The notes beneath the pieces were generated by a model. It saw only the letters and a list, made by a program, of their open reading frames with translations. It did not search any database and was not told where the DNA came from. The position numbers and the translations under genes were made by a program. Positions 17,049-25,070 of a stretch of DNA of 44,597 bases are shown here, piece after piece. The stretch comes from Clostridia bacterium (GTDB taxonomy: Bacteria > Bacillota > Clostridia > Oscillospirales > CAG-272). Location: NCBI GenBank assembly GCA_017461945.1, contig JAFTSB010000002.1:1-44597 (forward strand), read 5' to 3'. Within the stretch, counting starts at the first letter, position 1. Each line of letters opens with the position of its first letter.

Positions 17049-17777
17049 ATGAACACCATTAAGATCGAAACCGAAAAAAAGCCCTTGATGGTCGCCCACC
17101 GCGGTTGCAGCGGTCTGGAACGCGAGAACACCAACGCCGCCTTTGTAGCCGCTGGAAATCGTTCCTATTGGGGTATTGAGACCGACGTGCACAAGACTTT
17201 GGACGGCAAGTATATCATCATTCACGATGACACCACCGCTCGCGTGGCCGTGGACAATCTGACCGTAGAGCAGTCCACCTTTGACACGTTGCGCCGCTTA
17301 ACCCTGCGCAACAAATACTCTCATGTAAAAGATCGCGCCGATCTTTGCCTCCCCTCTCTGGAGGAGTACATTGCCATCTGCAAGTACTATGAGAAAGAGG
17401 CCGTTCTGGAGCTGAAGAACGCCTTTGAGGAGCAGGATATTTACGAAATCTGTGATATCATTGCAGGCCTTGATTATCTGGATCACACTACCTTTATTTC
17501 CTTTGATTACAACAATCTGGTTTATCTGCGCCGAAAGCTGCCCACCCAGTCTGCGCAGTTTCTGATCGGCAAGAACTGCCCCATGAACTGGCTGGAAATG
17601 CTGAAAAAGGAAAACCTGGATCTGGATGCTTATCATAAGGTACTGACCAAGGAAATCGTGGATGCCTGCCACGAAAACGGCATCAAGGTCAACTGCTGGA
17701 CGGTTGATAAGCCCGAGGACGCAGAGCGCGTCATTGCCCTTGGCGTGGACATGATCACCTCGAACATTCTGGAATAA
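17049..17777 (+). CDS. glycerophosphodiester phosphodiesterase
   Basis: 242 residues, TIM-barrel GDPD family, hydrolysing glycerophosphodiesters to glycerol-3-phosphate and an alcohol. Seen: the catalytic AHRG (16-19), NTNAAF, the metal-binding IETDVHKTLDGKYIIIHDD region split around residues 38-60, and LELKN. It has no signal peptide, so it acts in the cytosol. C-terminal VNCWTVDKPEDAERVIALGV is typical of the family. It lies 21 bases after glnS and ends the operon; ribosome binding site AAAGGAAC. Confidence 0.94.
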   Translation: MNTIKIETEKKPLMVAHRGCSGLERENTNAAFVAAGNRSYWGIETDVHKTLDGKYIIIHDDTTARVAVDNLTVEQSTFDTLRRLTLRNKYSHVKDRADLCLPSLEEYIAICKYYEKEAVLELKNAFEEQDIYEICDIIAGLDYLDHTTFISFDYNNLVYLRRKLPTQSAQFLIGKNCPMNWLEMLKKENLDLDAYHKVLTKEIVDACHENGIKVNCWTVDKPEDAERVIALGVDMITSNILE

Positions 17778-17788
17778 ACACATAAAAT

Positions 17789-17825
17789 ATCCCGTGAAAG
17801 CCCCATCTTTCACGGGATGTTTTTC
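17789..17825 (+). terminator. terminator after the gltX-glnS-GDPD operon
   Basis: ATCCCGTGAAAG (17789-17800) with CTTTCACGGGAT (17807-17818), then GTTTTT. Confidence 0.9.
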
Positions 17826-17855
17826 AAAAGCACATATAAAAGGTGCAATCACCCA

Positions 17856-17884
17856 TTGTAGAACGACATCCGTCTTGCTATAAT
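17856..17884 (+). promoter_or_regulatory. promoter for the second MBL-fold gene
   Basis: TTGTAG (17856-17861), 17-base spacer, TATAAT (17879-17884) with an extended -10 TGC. Leader of only about 14 bases, enough for GGAGG at 17894. Confidence 0.7.
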
Positions 17885-17904
17885 GAAAAAAACGGAGGTG
17901 CCTT

Positions 17905-18768
17905 ATGCAAACCACACTTTATATGCTGACCGAAACCAGCCCTTATATGATGTCCTTTGTCATTGTCACCGAGCAAAATAACTGCATCGTGGTGGACGGT
18001 GGCCGCCCGGAGGATATGCCCCTGCTCAAAGAGTATGTGGGCGGCAGACATATCAGCGCTTGGTTTTTGACCCACGCCCATTGTGATCATATCACCGGCA
18101 TTATGTCCGAAATGGAAAAAAACGGCCTTGCCGATTTTGATTTGGAAAAGCTTTACTACCATTTCCCCGATTACGACGATTGGAGCAAGCGCGAGCAGGA
18201 GGCACCCAATCCTGCCTATTTCCACAGAGAGATCAACGAGCAGATTCCGCGCTTTAACAAGCTGGTTCCCTGCCTTGGTGACCGTGTGCATATCGCCCAG
18301 CAAGGCGAAAGCTATCAGTTTGATGAGGTTCGGGTGGATGTGCTTTACACCACTCACGACGGCCTGTTTGCCAACCCCATGAACGATAGTTCTATGGTCT
18401 TTAAGGTGACCACGCCCCGTAAAACAGTGCTGTTTTTGGGCGATCTTGGCCCCGACGGCGGCGACATTCTCTTTGACGAATCTCGCCATCTGCTGAAATC
18501 CGATATCGTACAAATGGCTCACCACGGGCACGAATGTGTGCAGATGCACGTTTATGCCGAAATCATGCCCGAGGCTTGTATGTGGTGCGCCCGTGATTGG
18601 CTCTATAACGAGCCCGAGCTCCCCGACTGGTTGAAGGATCGTGAAAAGCTGAAGCAGCGCGGTCGTATTCGCATGTACGGTGTTGCCCTGACCCGAAAGT
18701 GGATGGACCTGCTGGGCGTTAAGACCCATTACGTCACCGCAAACGGAACGCAAACGGTGCTGCTGTAA
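17905..18768 (+). CDS. metallo-beta-lactamase-fold hydrolase (ComEC/RNase J-like fold)
   Basis: 287 residues. Zinc ligands visible: THAHCDH (His57, His59, Asp61, His62), FLGDLGPDGG and the late MAHHGH motif. The arrangement, with a second MAHHG histidine pair, resembles the MBL domain of ComEC-type proteins, but no membrane domain is present and the protein is cytosolic. Substrate unknown. Ribosome binding site GGAGG seven bases before the ATG. It has its own promoter and is followed by a 31-base hairpin that recurs exactly at 19413-19443. Confidence 0.85.
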   Translation: MQTTLYMLTETSPYMMSFVIVTEQNNCIVVDGGRPEDMPLLKEYVGGRHISAWFLTHAHCDHITGIMSEMEKNGLADFDLEKLYYHFPDYDDWSKREQEAPNPAYFHREINEQIPRFNKLVPCLGDRVHIAQQGESYQFDEVRVDVLYTTHDGLFANPMNDSSMVFKVTTPRKTVLFLGDLGPDGGDILFDESRHLLKSDIVQMAHHGHECVQMHVYAEIMPEACMWCARDWLYNEPELPDWLKDREKLKQRGRIRMYGVALTRKWMDLLGVKTHYVTANGTQTVLL

Positions 18769-18780
18769 ACAAAAAAGACA

Positions 18781-18817
18781 CCCCGTATGTGCGAAAATCG
18801 CACATACGGGGGTTTTT
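18781..18817. terminator. terminator hairpin, left copy of a 31-base repeat
   Basis: CCCCGTATGTGCGA, AAA loop, TCGCACATACGGGG (18781-18811) followed by GTTTTT. On the minus strand a run of six T follows too (TGTCTTTTTT), so it serves both the MBL gene and the XRE gene. The 31 bases recur identically and in the same orientation at 19413-19443. Confidence 0.92.
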
Positions 18818-19028
18818 ATTCGTTTTCTTCGTCCGTAACATATTCCATAATGTCTTCTACGCGACAGTTTAAGATTTTACAAAGTTTGTTCAGCGTTTTG
18901 GTTTCCATATTTTCATTGGCTCTCAAACGGCGAACGGTTTTGCTATCAATACCGCATTTCTCTCTCAAATGATAGGTCGTGACGCCCTTTTCATCCATTA
19001 TCGCCCAAAGCTTATCAAATACGATCAT
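18816..19028 (-). CDS. XRE-family HTH regulator, cassette regulator
   Basis: 70 residues, a bare Cro/C1-type HTH: VTTYHLREKCGIDSKTVRRL is the helix-turn-helix (about residues 15-34) and ETKTLNKLCKILNCRVEDIM closes the domain. The acidic tail (VTDEENE) ends at the left terminator. The ATG at 19028 is eight bases from GGAGG; upstream in-frame ATGs lie in the promoter. It is divergent from the 80-residue gene and probably binds the repeated GATTATA(T/A)CCCC sites between them, regulating both genes. Close relatives are common as accessory regulators of mobile elements in Clostridia. Confidence 0.85.
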   Translation of the reverse strand: MIVFDKLWAIMDEKGVTTYHLREKCGIDSKTVRRLRANENMETKTLNKLCKILNCRVEDIMEYVTDEENE

Positions 19029-19044
19029 AAATTTCACCTCCATC

Positions 19045-19073
19045 TTGACATTTATCATTATGGGGGTTATAAT
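19045..19073 (+). promoter_or_regulatory. consensus promoter for the 80-residue gene
   Basis: TTGACA (19045-19050), 17-base spacer, TATAAT (19068-19073), a perfect sigma-A match. Transcription should begin near 19080, directly before the GGGGAT-ATA-ATCCCC palindrome. Confidence 0.85.
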
Positions 19074-19085
19074 CATATTTGTTAA
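19057..19085 (-). promoter_or_regulatory. promoter for the XRE gene, overlapping the divergent one
   Basis: Minus strand TTAACA (19085-19080), 17-base spacer, CATAAT (19062-19057). The two promoters overlap face to face, so they probably cannot be occupied at once. Confidence 0.65.
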
Positions 19086-19100
19086 GGGGATATAATCCCC
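19062..19100. promoter_or_regulatory. putative operator pair of the XRE cassette
   Basis: Minus strand GATTATATCCCC (19097-19086) and GATTATAACCCC (19074-19063) are spaced 23 bases apart, about two helix turns. The first lies within a perfect palindrome, GGGGAT-ATA-ATCCCC (19086-19100). One site covers the rightward -10, the other sits just after the rightward start and just behind the leftward -35. Confidence 0.6.
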
Positions 19101-19124
19101 ATATTAAATGGTAGGGGCTGCAGG

Positions 19125-19367
19125 ATGAATTTATACGAAGAAATTCTATGTAAAATGCTACGGCAGGAACAAATCGAAATCACATTCCCACAATTGGACC
19201 CATCTCAAATCATAGAGACGGAATGCTATCAGGCTTTACAAAAAATAAAAGCAATCGTAGAAGACGATAGTCTTGACGATCCGAGATGTTTTGAAAAAAT
19301 AGAAGAAATTGTTTGTCTGCTTGAAGAGTTGGGCAGTAGCGGCGGAAATCGTCATGATTTTGGATAA
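19125..19367 (+). CDS. 80-residue conserved hypothetical protein
   Basis: Acidic, predicted mostly helical: YEEILCKMLRQEQIEITFP, then ECYQALQKIKAIVEDDSLDD and CFEKIEEIVCLLEELG, ending in GGNRHDFG. No signal peptide or membrane segment. I recall similar small proteins of unknown function in Clostridia, also close to small XRE genes, but could not check this. The strong promoter and switch-like operator imply tight control. Possible roles are an antitoxin-like or phage/conjugation-related partner; nothing in the sequence settles it. The ribosome binding site is weak (GCAGG very close to the ATG). It ends 41 bases before the right hairpin. Confidence 0.7.
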   Translation: MNLYEEILCKMLRQEQIEITFPQLDPSQIIETECYQALQKIKAIVEDDSLDDPRCFEKIEEIVCLLEELGSSGGNRHDFG

Positions 19368-19407
19368 TGGATACACAAGCATCATTAAAACCAGTGGTTC
19401 TACAATG

Positions 19408-19452
19408 AACAACCCCGTATGTGCGAAAATCGCACATACGGGGTTGTTTTTT
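19408..19452. terminator. terminator hairpin, right copy of the 31-base repeat
   Basis: Same 31 bases as 18781-18811, here at 19413-19443, with the stem lengthened by AACAA/TTGTT and followed by TTTTTT. It terminates the 80-residue gene on plus and probably the CehA-type gene on minus, where the T run is weaker. Confidence 0.88.
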
Positions 19453-19455
19453 GGA

Positions 19456-22400
19456 TTATTCCTTGGTGGAGAAAAGCCCTTTGATGGTGGAGTACGCGCC
19501 TGCAATCAGACGGGCAGCCTGCAGAGGCACGAGAGGTGCCTTGGTCAGTTTGGTCACTACGCTGTTGCGTAGTTCGGCCTTCTCGGTCTCTATGGCATCC
19601 GCTTCGCAAAGCTCGCCACTTTTGGCAACGGGGATCTGTGCCGCGACCGGTGTGCCGGGCAGGATCTCCTCATCCTCGGGAGTGGGCAGCTTATACTGCA
19701 ACCAAGACATCGGCTTTTGGTCACCGTAAAGCAGGGGGGCATCCTCAACCACGTCGCTTTCAAGCGCGCAATATTTACCAAATCCGATGCGGGTGATCAT
19801 TTCCTTGTTACAAAGCAGCTCGATGCGACGGCCACCCGCCTTGGAGCCGGACAGGATCCGATTGGTGGTGACCACCAGATCCTTTCCTTCTTCCAAGGAC
19901 ACACCGTAATGCTGATTGAAATCCTCAACAGTCAGCTCGCAATCGGCAGGGCGCACCCAAATGGTCAACGTTTTGCCGGCAGGAATGGTATAGGGATCCA
20001 GGGCCAGCGTGCGCTCGGGCAACGGTTGCACACCGGTAGCATGGCGCAGACGGATAACGTACTTTTTCAGCGCAATATCCGAAGGGGTGGGGTTGTAAAG
20101 CTCCACATAAGGGAAGGGATTGGCCACCTCAGTCTCGCCCACGGTAATGGGAGAGGTCAAGGGCATCAGCTTATTGATGAACACGGGCGTGATCAGACGG
20201 TAGGTGGTATCGGCATAGCGCTTTTTGCCCTGCCAGCCGCTGACCACCACCGTCACGCGACGATGTAAGCCAATAGCAGGCACGCGACGCGCCACGGTAT
20301 GGCTCTCCCCTGCCTCCAGCTTGCCAATGTTGACGGTAGCAAACGGAATCAGATTGCGCAACTCAAAACCACCAAGAGGCGTGAGGTAGTAGTTCACCGT
20401 CACATCCTTCATCTGCTTGCCGCTGTCGTTTTTCACGGTGGCCTCGATCACGTGGGGATTGGCCGGATCCTGATCACAAATACCATAGCTCAAATCGGAA
20501 ATGTTGAGCAGATCTCTGCCCTCTACAAACACCGGAGCGGTAGCAGAATACAGGCTGCCGTTATTGACGCGCAGATAGTAGTAATCAAAATCGGGGTCCA
20601 GCTCCACTTGCCAAGTAAAATCGTGAATAGGGCCGGCGTCGATCCGGGCCACCACGATGTTATCCTCGGTCACCAGAGACAAGCAGCCAATACCGTTTTC
20701 GCTGTCGGTATGGATCTGAATCTCAGCCAGCAGCTTGTCGGGATCCTGCAGCCTGCTGCCCATCCATTCGCCATTGACACGGTATAGGATCTTCATGGTG
20801 TTGTCGTAGGTGGTATAAGTGCGGCGAGCGCGGAAGGCATCCAATACATTCTCGCGCGTGAGAGACGGTGCCAGCACGTAGCCGGTGGAAGGAGTGGCGG
20901 TGGTCCAACTCCAGCCGTGATTATCCTCGTTGGCCACAGGAGAGGCGTGCCAACCCTTGGAGAGCATCAGCGTATAACCACGGTCAAAATAACCGCCGCG
21001 GATCTCGGCCAGGCACATCTTTTTGTCGATCTCGGGATCCCAGCCGCCAAACTCGTCAAATTCACCCCACACATCATCGGGATGGTTGAACATACCGATG
21101 GCATCGGGATCCTTTTTGAGCATTTCATAGAAGGAATACAGATCTACATTCTCGTGATATTGGGTGATCCAGTCGGCATTGAGCACATTCATATGTCCCC
21201 AATAACCGGTGCCGGAGTTCCAGGTCATTTCAAAGCCGTGAGTCGTGACAAATTTGCCATTTTCGTTAAAGCGCTCGGCGGTTTGACGCTGTGCGCGCAG
21301 TTCCTCAAGAGTGACATAGTGCGAGTGATCGGTCACAGCAAAATAATCCACCTGTCCTACATCACGAGCGTGAAGGATCGCATCGGTGGGGGTACCTACG
21401 CCATCGGATTCGATGGTGTGACAATGCACCTCGCCGCGATAGCAGTTCATCTGCGTGCCATCGCAAAGGCTGAAGGTGATCTTGCGATAGGTGCGGTTCC
21501 CCAGCGCATCGCGCAACGACACCTCAAAGGTATGCTCGCCATAGGTCATCGGCTCGGCAGGCGTATAGGTCACCCGATCCTCGCCCCAGCAGGCCGATGT
21601 ACTGACGTTTTTGCCGTCTACACAAAGGATCGAAACCTTGGTATTTACGCCGGAAATGTCGTAATAATCCAACGAAATGGTGGGGGTCTGCTCCTTGATC
21701 AGTGCTTGCCCCTCGGCAGGGTAGGTGCGCAGGATGGCCGGGCCGGCATTATCCAGAATTTTCACAGCCTTGGGCTGCTCAGCACTGCCGCAGGTCGCAG
21801 TATACAGGCCGCCGCTGACCTCAATATAATATTCAAACTTGCCCGGAATACGAGAAACGATCTGTGTAGGGATGACCGCCTCAAAAACGCCCTCGTTGTT
21901 GGCTTTTGCTGCAAACGGTACAAAGTTTTCTTCTACCTTGACAAAAACTGTGGGCTGGGTCACCTTGCCGGCAACGGCAAATTGCACCTTGCAATCCCCC
22001 TCCGATAAACGGACGCGTCCTTCGGGCTCAAGAGGCAAAATAGCAGGCACAACGGCATCACCAAGATCGGGCAGGAACTGGTCAGCCGGCACAAAGCCGG
22101 GGGTGGGCTTTTCCCATTTGACGGTGCAAAGCGCCGTGGCAGGATTACGAGGATCCACCGTCCAACGGGAGGAGTGGAACTTACGCACATTCAGTTCAGC
22201 CTTAGTGGTATTGACATCAAAAACGAAAAGAGCCTGATCCAACTCGCCACCGCGCGGAACAACGCGATAGCGACGGGCGCCCAACCAATGATAAATGGAG
22301 AAGCAGCCTTCTTTGGTGTGCCATTCGTTCTTCTCATTTTTCTCGGCCAAGTCAACGCTCATCCATTTGACATCGCGCTCGGCAATGTCAGAGCAGGTCT

Positions 22401-23022
22401 CGGGATACTGTTTGGCCAGATAGCTCCGGATGGGAGCTTCTTCTTCCGCTCTGGCCTCCAGCTCCTTGCGCACGCCGGAAGAAATAAAATTCAGCACGCC
22501 AACCGCATGGGGCTCCAGCAGATTGATACCCTCGCCATCTGCCAAAGGATTGCGCCCCTTGATCTGGTCTTCATCATCAAGATAAACCAGTTCATAGTCG
22601 AACAAATCTATGGTAGTGTCACCGGGGTTGTAAAGCTCCATGCATTGAACGGGACCGCCGCCCCAGGGGAAATGCTCGCTGACGATAAAGGGCGGCATCA
22701 CAGGAGTTACCTGCAAGGGAACGGTATAGGTCTCGCTCTCCTCGCCCTCACGCAAAAAGTAATAGATCAAATTGCTGCAGTCGGCAAGATCGGCAGCAGG
22801 GATGGTTGCTGAATAGACCGAATGACTCTCGGGGGCGGCCAAACCGTCTACAGGAAGCATGCGCAGTACGCCGCCATTGCCGGTTCCTTCCCCTTCGGTT
22901 TTAAAGGCAAGAGACAGCTCAATGAGATTTCTTTCTTCGTCCGGCACCACCAGCTGTACCGTCAGATCTCGGTCAGAAAAGGCATAGGTGGCGGGGGCAT
23001 GATAACAGCGGATCTTGTTCAT
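19456..23022 (-). CDS. giant CehA/McbA-type PHP-domain protein with two lamin-tail-like domains
   Basis: 1188 residues. From the N-terminus: a beta-rich region; a lamin-tail-like domain around 120-190 (QCMELYNPGDTTIDLFDYEL); further beta-sandwich regions, the last Ig-like (about 420-520, ending GEHTFEVSLRDALGNRTY); a PHP metallohydrolase from about 530 (YRGEVHCHTIESDG; YFAVTDHSHYVT near 565; MFNHPDD), ending near 780; then beta domains and a second lamin-tail domain near 975 (YVELYNPTPSDIALKKYVI). The PHP part matches CehA/McbA-family phosphoesterases. There is no signal peptide, which is odd since lamin-tail and Ig-like domains usually occur in exported proteins. Ribosome binding site AAAGGAG. 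It begins 17 bases after the DUF554 gene. Confidence 0.85.
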   Translation of the reverse strand: MNKIRCYHAPATYAFSDRDLTVQLVVPDEERNLIELSLAFKTEGEGTGNGGVLRMLPVDGLAAPESHSVYSATIPAADLADCSNLIYYFLREGEESETYTVPLQVTPVMPPFIVSEHFPWGGGPVQCMELYNPGDTTIDLFDYELVYLDDEDQIKGRNPLADGEGINLLEPHAVGVLNFISSGVRKELEARAEEEAPIRSYLAKQYPETCSDIAERDVKWMSVDLAEKNEKNEWHTKEGCFSIYHWLGARRYRVVPRGGELDQALFVFDVNTTKAELNVRKFHSSRWTVDPRNPATALCTVKWEKPTPGFVPADQFLPDLGDAVVPAILPLEPEGRVRLSEGDCKVQFAVAGKVTQPTVFVKVEENFVPFAAKANNEGVFEAVIPTQIVSRIPGKFEYYIEVSGGLYTATCGSAEQPKAVKILDNAGPAILRTYPAEGQALIKEQTPTISLDYYDISGVNTKVSILCVDGKNVSTSACWGEDRVTYTPAEPMTYGEHTFEVSLRDALGNRTYRKITFSLCDGTQMNCYRGEVHCHTIESDGVGTPTDAILHARDVGQVDYFAVTDHSHYVTLEELRAQRQTAERFNENGKFVTTHGFEMTWNSGTGYWGHMNVLNADWITQYHENVDLYSFYEMLKKDPDAIGMFNHPDDVWGEFDEFGGWDPEIDKKMCLAEIRGGYFDRGYTLMLSKGWHASPVANEDNHGWSWTTATPSTGYVLAPSLTRENVLDAFRARRTYTTYDNTMKILYRVNGEWMGSRLQDPDKLLAEIQIHTDSENGIGCLSLVTEDNIVVARIDAGPIHDFTWQVELDPDFDYYYLRVNNGSLYSATAPVFVEGRDLLNISDLSYGICDQDPANPHVIEATVKNDSGKQMKDVTVNYYLTPLGGFELRNLIPFATVNIGKLEAGESHTVARRVPAIGLHRRVTVVVSGWQGKKRYADTTYRLITPVFINKLMPLTSPITVGETEVANPFPYVELYNPTPSDIALKKYVIRLRHATGVQPLPERTLALDPYTIPAGKTLTIWVRPADCELTVEDFNQHYGVSLEEGKDLVVTTNRILSGSKAGGRRIELLCNKEMITRIGFGKYCALESDVVEDAPLLYGDQKPMSWLQYKLPTPEDEEILPGTPVAAQIPVAKSGELCEADAIETEKAELRNSVVTKLTKAPLVPLQAARLIAGAYSTIKGLFSTKE

Positions 23023-23039
23023 TTTAAAACTCCTTTCGG

Positions 23040-23816
23040 TCACAAGACAAAAAACAAATCATACAAGGGGCAAAGCGCCAGAGGCAAGAACATGGCAGGG
23101 AGATAATTCATCACCTTGATTTTGGTGATATCCATAAGGTTGGTGCCAATGAGAATCACAAGCAAGGAGCCGATGGCGATCATTTCACCCGTAACGGCCA
23201 TAGGGATCGCCCCCGCCATTAACACGGCCGCCAGCGTCAGCAGGCTTTGGATCACGAAAACGCCCACAGCAGAAAACAGCACGCCAATACCAAGAGTGGA
23301 GGCAAAGACCACCGCAGAGACCAGATCTAACATAGATTTGGCATAGAAGGTGGTGTGATCGTGCAGCATACCGCTTTCCATCGCACCGGTGATGGTCATA
23401 GCGCCTACGCAAAACAGCAATGTTGCGGTAACAAAGCCTTCGGCCACGCGACCGCCCTTTCCCTTCATCTTTCCTTCGACAAAAGCACCAAAGCGGTTTA
23501 AGAGACCATCCAGGTCCAAAAGCTCGCCAACCACAACGCCCAGCGTTACCGACAGGATCATAACCAATACGTTTTGCACCTTGACGGCACCAAGAACGCC
23601 AATGATCAGCGCACAAAGGCCAAGAGCCTTTTGCACCGCATCGGGCAGGCGAGACACACGGGAGGGCGGTGCCTCATCGTATTGAGACAGATCGCGCGTC
23701 TCTTTTCTTTTTTGAACGGCCCTGGAGCCCACGGTCTTAATAGCAAGTCCGACCGAAGCGCCCAAAAGCACGGCAGCCGTATTGACAACGGTACCCCACA
23801 GGGCCCAATCCGTCAT
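23040..23816 (-). CDS. DUF554 family membrane protein (YdfK/YqgA-like)
   Basis: 258 residues with about six or seven hydrophobic segments (ALWGTVVNTAAVLLGASVGL, ALGLCALIIGVLGAV, VLVMILSVTLGVVVGELLDL, FVTATLLFCVGAMTITGAM, SAVVFASTLGIGVLFSAVGV and two at the C-terminus). The GAMTITGAMESG stretch is the family hallmark. Function unknown; a transporter-like role is inferred from topology only. A ~35-residue hydrophilic insert (residues ~33-60, QKRKETRDLSQYDEAPPSR) follows the first helix. Ribosome binding site GGAG. First gene of an operon with the giant PHP protein. Confidence 0.88.
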   Translation of the reverse strand: MTDWALWGTVVNTAAVLLGASVGLAIKTVGSRAVQKRKETRDLSQYDEAPPSRVSRLPDAVQKALGLCALIIGVLGAVKVQNVLVMILSVTLGVVVGELLDLDGLLNRFGAFVEGKMKGKGGRVAEGFVTATLLFCVGAMTITGAMESGMLHDHTTFYAKSMLDLVSAVVFASTLGIGVLFSAVGVFVIQSLLTLAAVLMAGAIPMAVTGEMIAIGSLLVILIGTNLMDITKIKVMNYLPAMFLPLALCPLYDLFFVL

Positions 23817-23858
23817 AATTCCAACTCCATTCGTTTTAACATTATTAACATTATAAGT

Positions 23859-23887
23859 ATTATAACATTCTTATTTTTAAAAAGCAA
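23859..23887 (-). promoter_or_regulatory. promoter for the DUF554 / CehA operon
   Basis: Minus strand TTGCTT (23887-23882), 17-base spacer, TATAAT (23864-23859). Confidence 0.7.
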
Positions 23888-23953
23888 CACAAACCGCTGA
23901 AAAAGAAAAATTTTGCGGCAATGCAAAGGGTCTTGTTCCTGATCTCAACCAAA

Positions 23954-23983
23954 GAACGGGTGCGCAAAATCACGCACCCGTTC
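23954..23983 (-). terminator. terminator after the YitT-family gene
   Basis: GAACGGGTGCG (23954-23964) with CGCACCCGTTC (23973-23983). On the minus strand it is followed by a short T-rich stretch (TTTGGTTG). It lies between the YitT gene and the DUF554 promoter. Confidence 0.75.
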
Positions 23984-23991
23984 CTTGATTT

Positions 23992-24963
23992 TTATTCTTT
24001 TTGCTGTTCTTCAAAAAGCATATCACGCTTCTGCAAGCGCTGCTCGCGCATGGTCACATCCTCCGGCCGCTCATATTCCAACACCCAGTCAAAATTACCG
24101 CGGATGCCCAACACCTCGGAATAGGTAAGAAATACGCAAGGGTATTCCGAAATTTTCATCAAGAACTCCGAGAACTGACGATAGTGCACAAGGCAAAGGA
24201 TCAATTCCTTTTCCTCACCCAAAAAGATGCCCTTGGCATTGATCACGGTGGCACTGCGCTTCATTTCATACACGATCATATCCTTGATACAATCGGCCTG
24301 CTCCTTGCAAACGATGATCTCGAATTTAACGGCCTTGCGGCTGTCGCGTAGCAGCGCAGCGGTGGTGCGCTCGCAAATATAAATGGCAATAAAGGAATAG
24401 ATCACAGCATTAACATCGCCCTTCCACACGAAAAAGGAAAAGGCGGAGATAATATAGCTTAAAATGGCAATGATGCGCTCCACATTATCGCTTTGCCGCT
24501 TTTTCTGAATCATGCAAGCGATCACATCCACACCGCCGGCAGAGCCGCCAACGCGCAGCATAAGGCCCGTGAGTCCTTGCGCGATACCGCCCATCACAGC
24601 GGCCAGCAGGCGTGTTGTTTCACTGGTAACGGGATAGACGGGGAGATCGATCCAGCCAAAGACCGTGGTATAAGCAAACAGCAACAGCATATAGGCCAGC
24701 GTATACAGCACGTATCTTTTTTTCAGTACAAACCAAGCCGCCACAAGCAGCGGAATATTCAGCAAGGTCGAAAAATAGCCTGCACGTATATCCATTCCGG
24801 CGCCGCGCATCAGCTCTTGCAGCATGGCAGCAATACCGTCTACGCCGCTGGGCGCAAACTGACCGGGGGTAACAAAAACCCACAAGCCAATGGCCGCGAT
24901 CAGGGAGGCAACCGCGATCAGGACTGCATTTTTGATTTCCAACTTCCAGCGCACTGCTTGCAT
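23992..24963 (-). CDS. YitT family membrane protein (DUF161 + DUF2179)
   Basis: 323 residues. About five membrane segments in the first 190 residues (NAVLIAVASLIAAIGLWVFV, LLNIPLLVAAWFVL, LAYMLLLFAYTTVFG and others), including GSAGGVDVIACMIQKK, the YitT signature, then a soluble C-terminal DUF2179 domain (about 225-310; CIKDMIVYEMKRSATVINAKG). Function is not established. The start at 24963 follows AAGGAGGG; upstream in-frame ATGs fall between promoter and ribosome binding site. A single-gene unit with its own consensus promoter. Confidence 0.92.
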   Translation of the reverse strand: MQAVRWKLEIKNAVLIAVASLIAAIGLWVFVTPGQFAPSGVDGIAAMLQELMRGAGMDIRAGYFSTLLNIPLLVAAWFVLKKRYVLYTLAYMLLLFAYTTVFGWIDLPVYPVTSETTRLLAAVMGGIAQGLTGLMLRVGGSAGGVDVIACMIQKKRQSDNVERIIAILSYIISAFSFFVWKGDVNAVIYSFIAIYICERTTAALLRDSRKAVKFEIIVCKEQADCIKDMIVYEMKRSATVINAKGIFLGEEKELILCLVHYRQFSEFLMKISEYPCVFLTYSEVLGIRGNFDWVLEYERPEDVTMREQRLQKRDMLFEEQQKE

Positions 24964-24997
24964 CAATTTTCCCTCCTTGAAAGTACTTCCGCAGTTC

Positions 24998-25026
24998 ATT
25001 ATAGCGTATTTGAAATGGTTTGTCAA
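24998..25026 (-). promoter_or_regulatory. consensus promoter for the YitT-family gene
   Basis: Minus strand TTGACA (25026-25021), 17-base spacer, TATAAT (25003-24998). Perfect sigma-A match, divergent from the promoter at 25071-25100. Confidence 0.87.
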
Positions 25027-25070
25027 TCGGACTTTCGCTATCGCCCACTAAAATTATAGTCCCCACGGGG

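Larger units (their letters stand above)
18781..19443. repeat. small cassette bounded by direct copies of a 31-base terminator hairpin
   Basis: The two hairpins (18781-18811 and 19413-19443) are identical over 31 bases and frame exactly two divergent small genes (XRE regulator and 80-residue protein). The interior is A/T-richer than its surroundings. All other terminators in the window differ in sequence, so the identity is unlikely to be the genome's habit; duplication of a terminator during insertion of the cassette, or later recombination, would explain it. This is an inference. Confidence 0.55.

Noticed and set aside
15348-17225. 625-residue open frame on the minus strand opposite glnS and the start of the GDPD gene
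   Set aside because: It mirrors strongly coding plus-strand genes with G/C-rich third positions, has no ribosome binding site and no recognisable domain.
20917-22008. 363-residue plus-strand open frame opposite the giant PHP gene
   Set aside because: No start signals and no family resemblance; the minus strand carries the PHP metal motifs.
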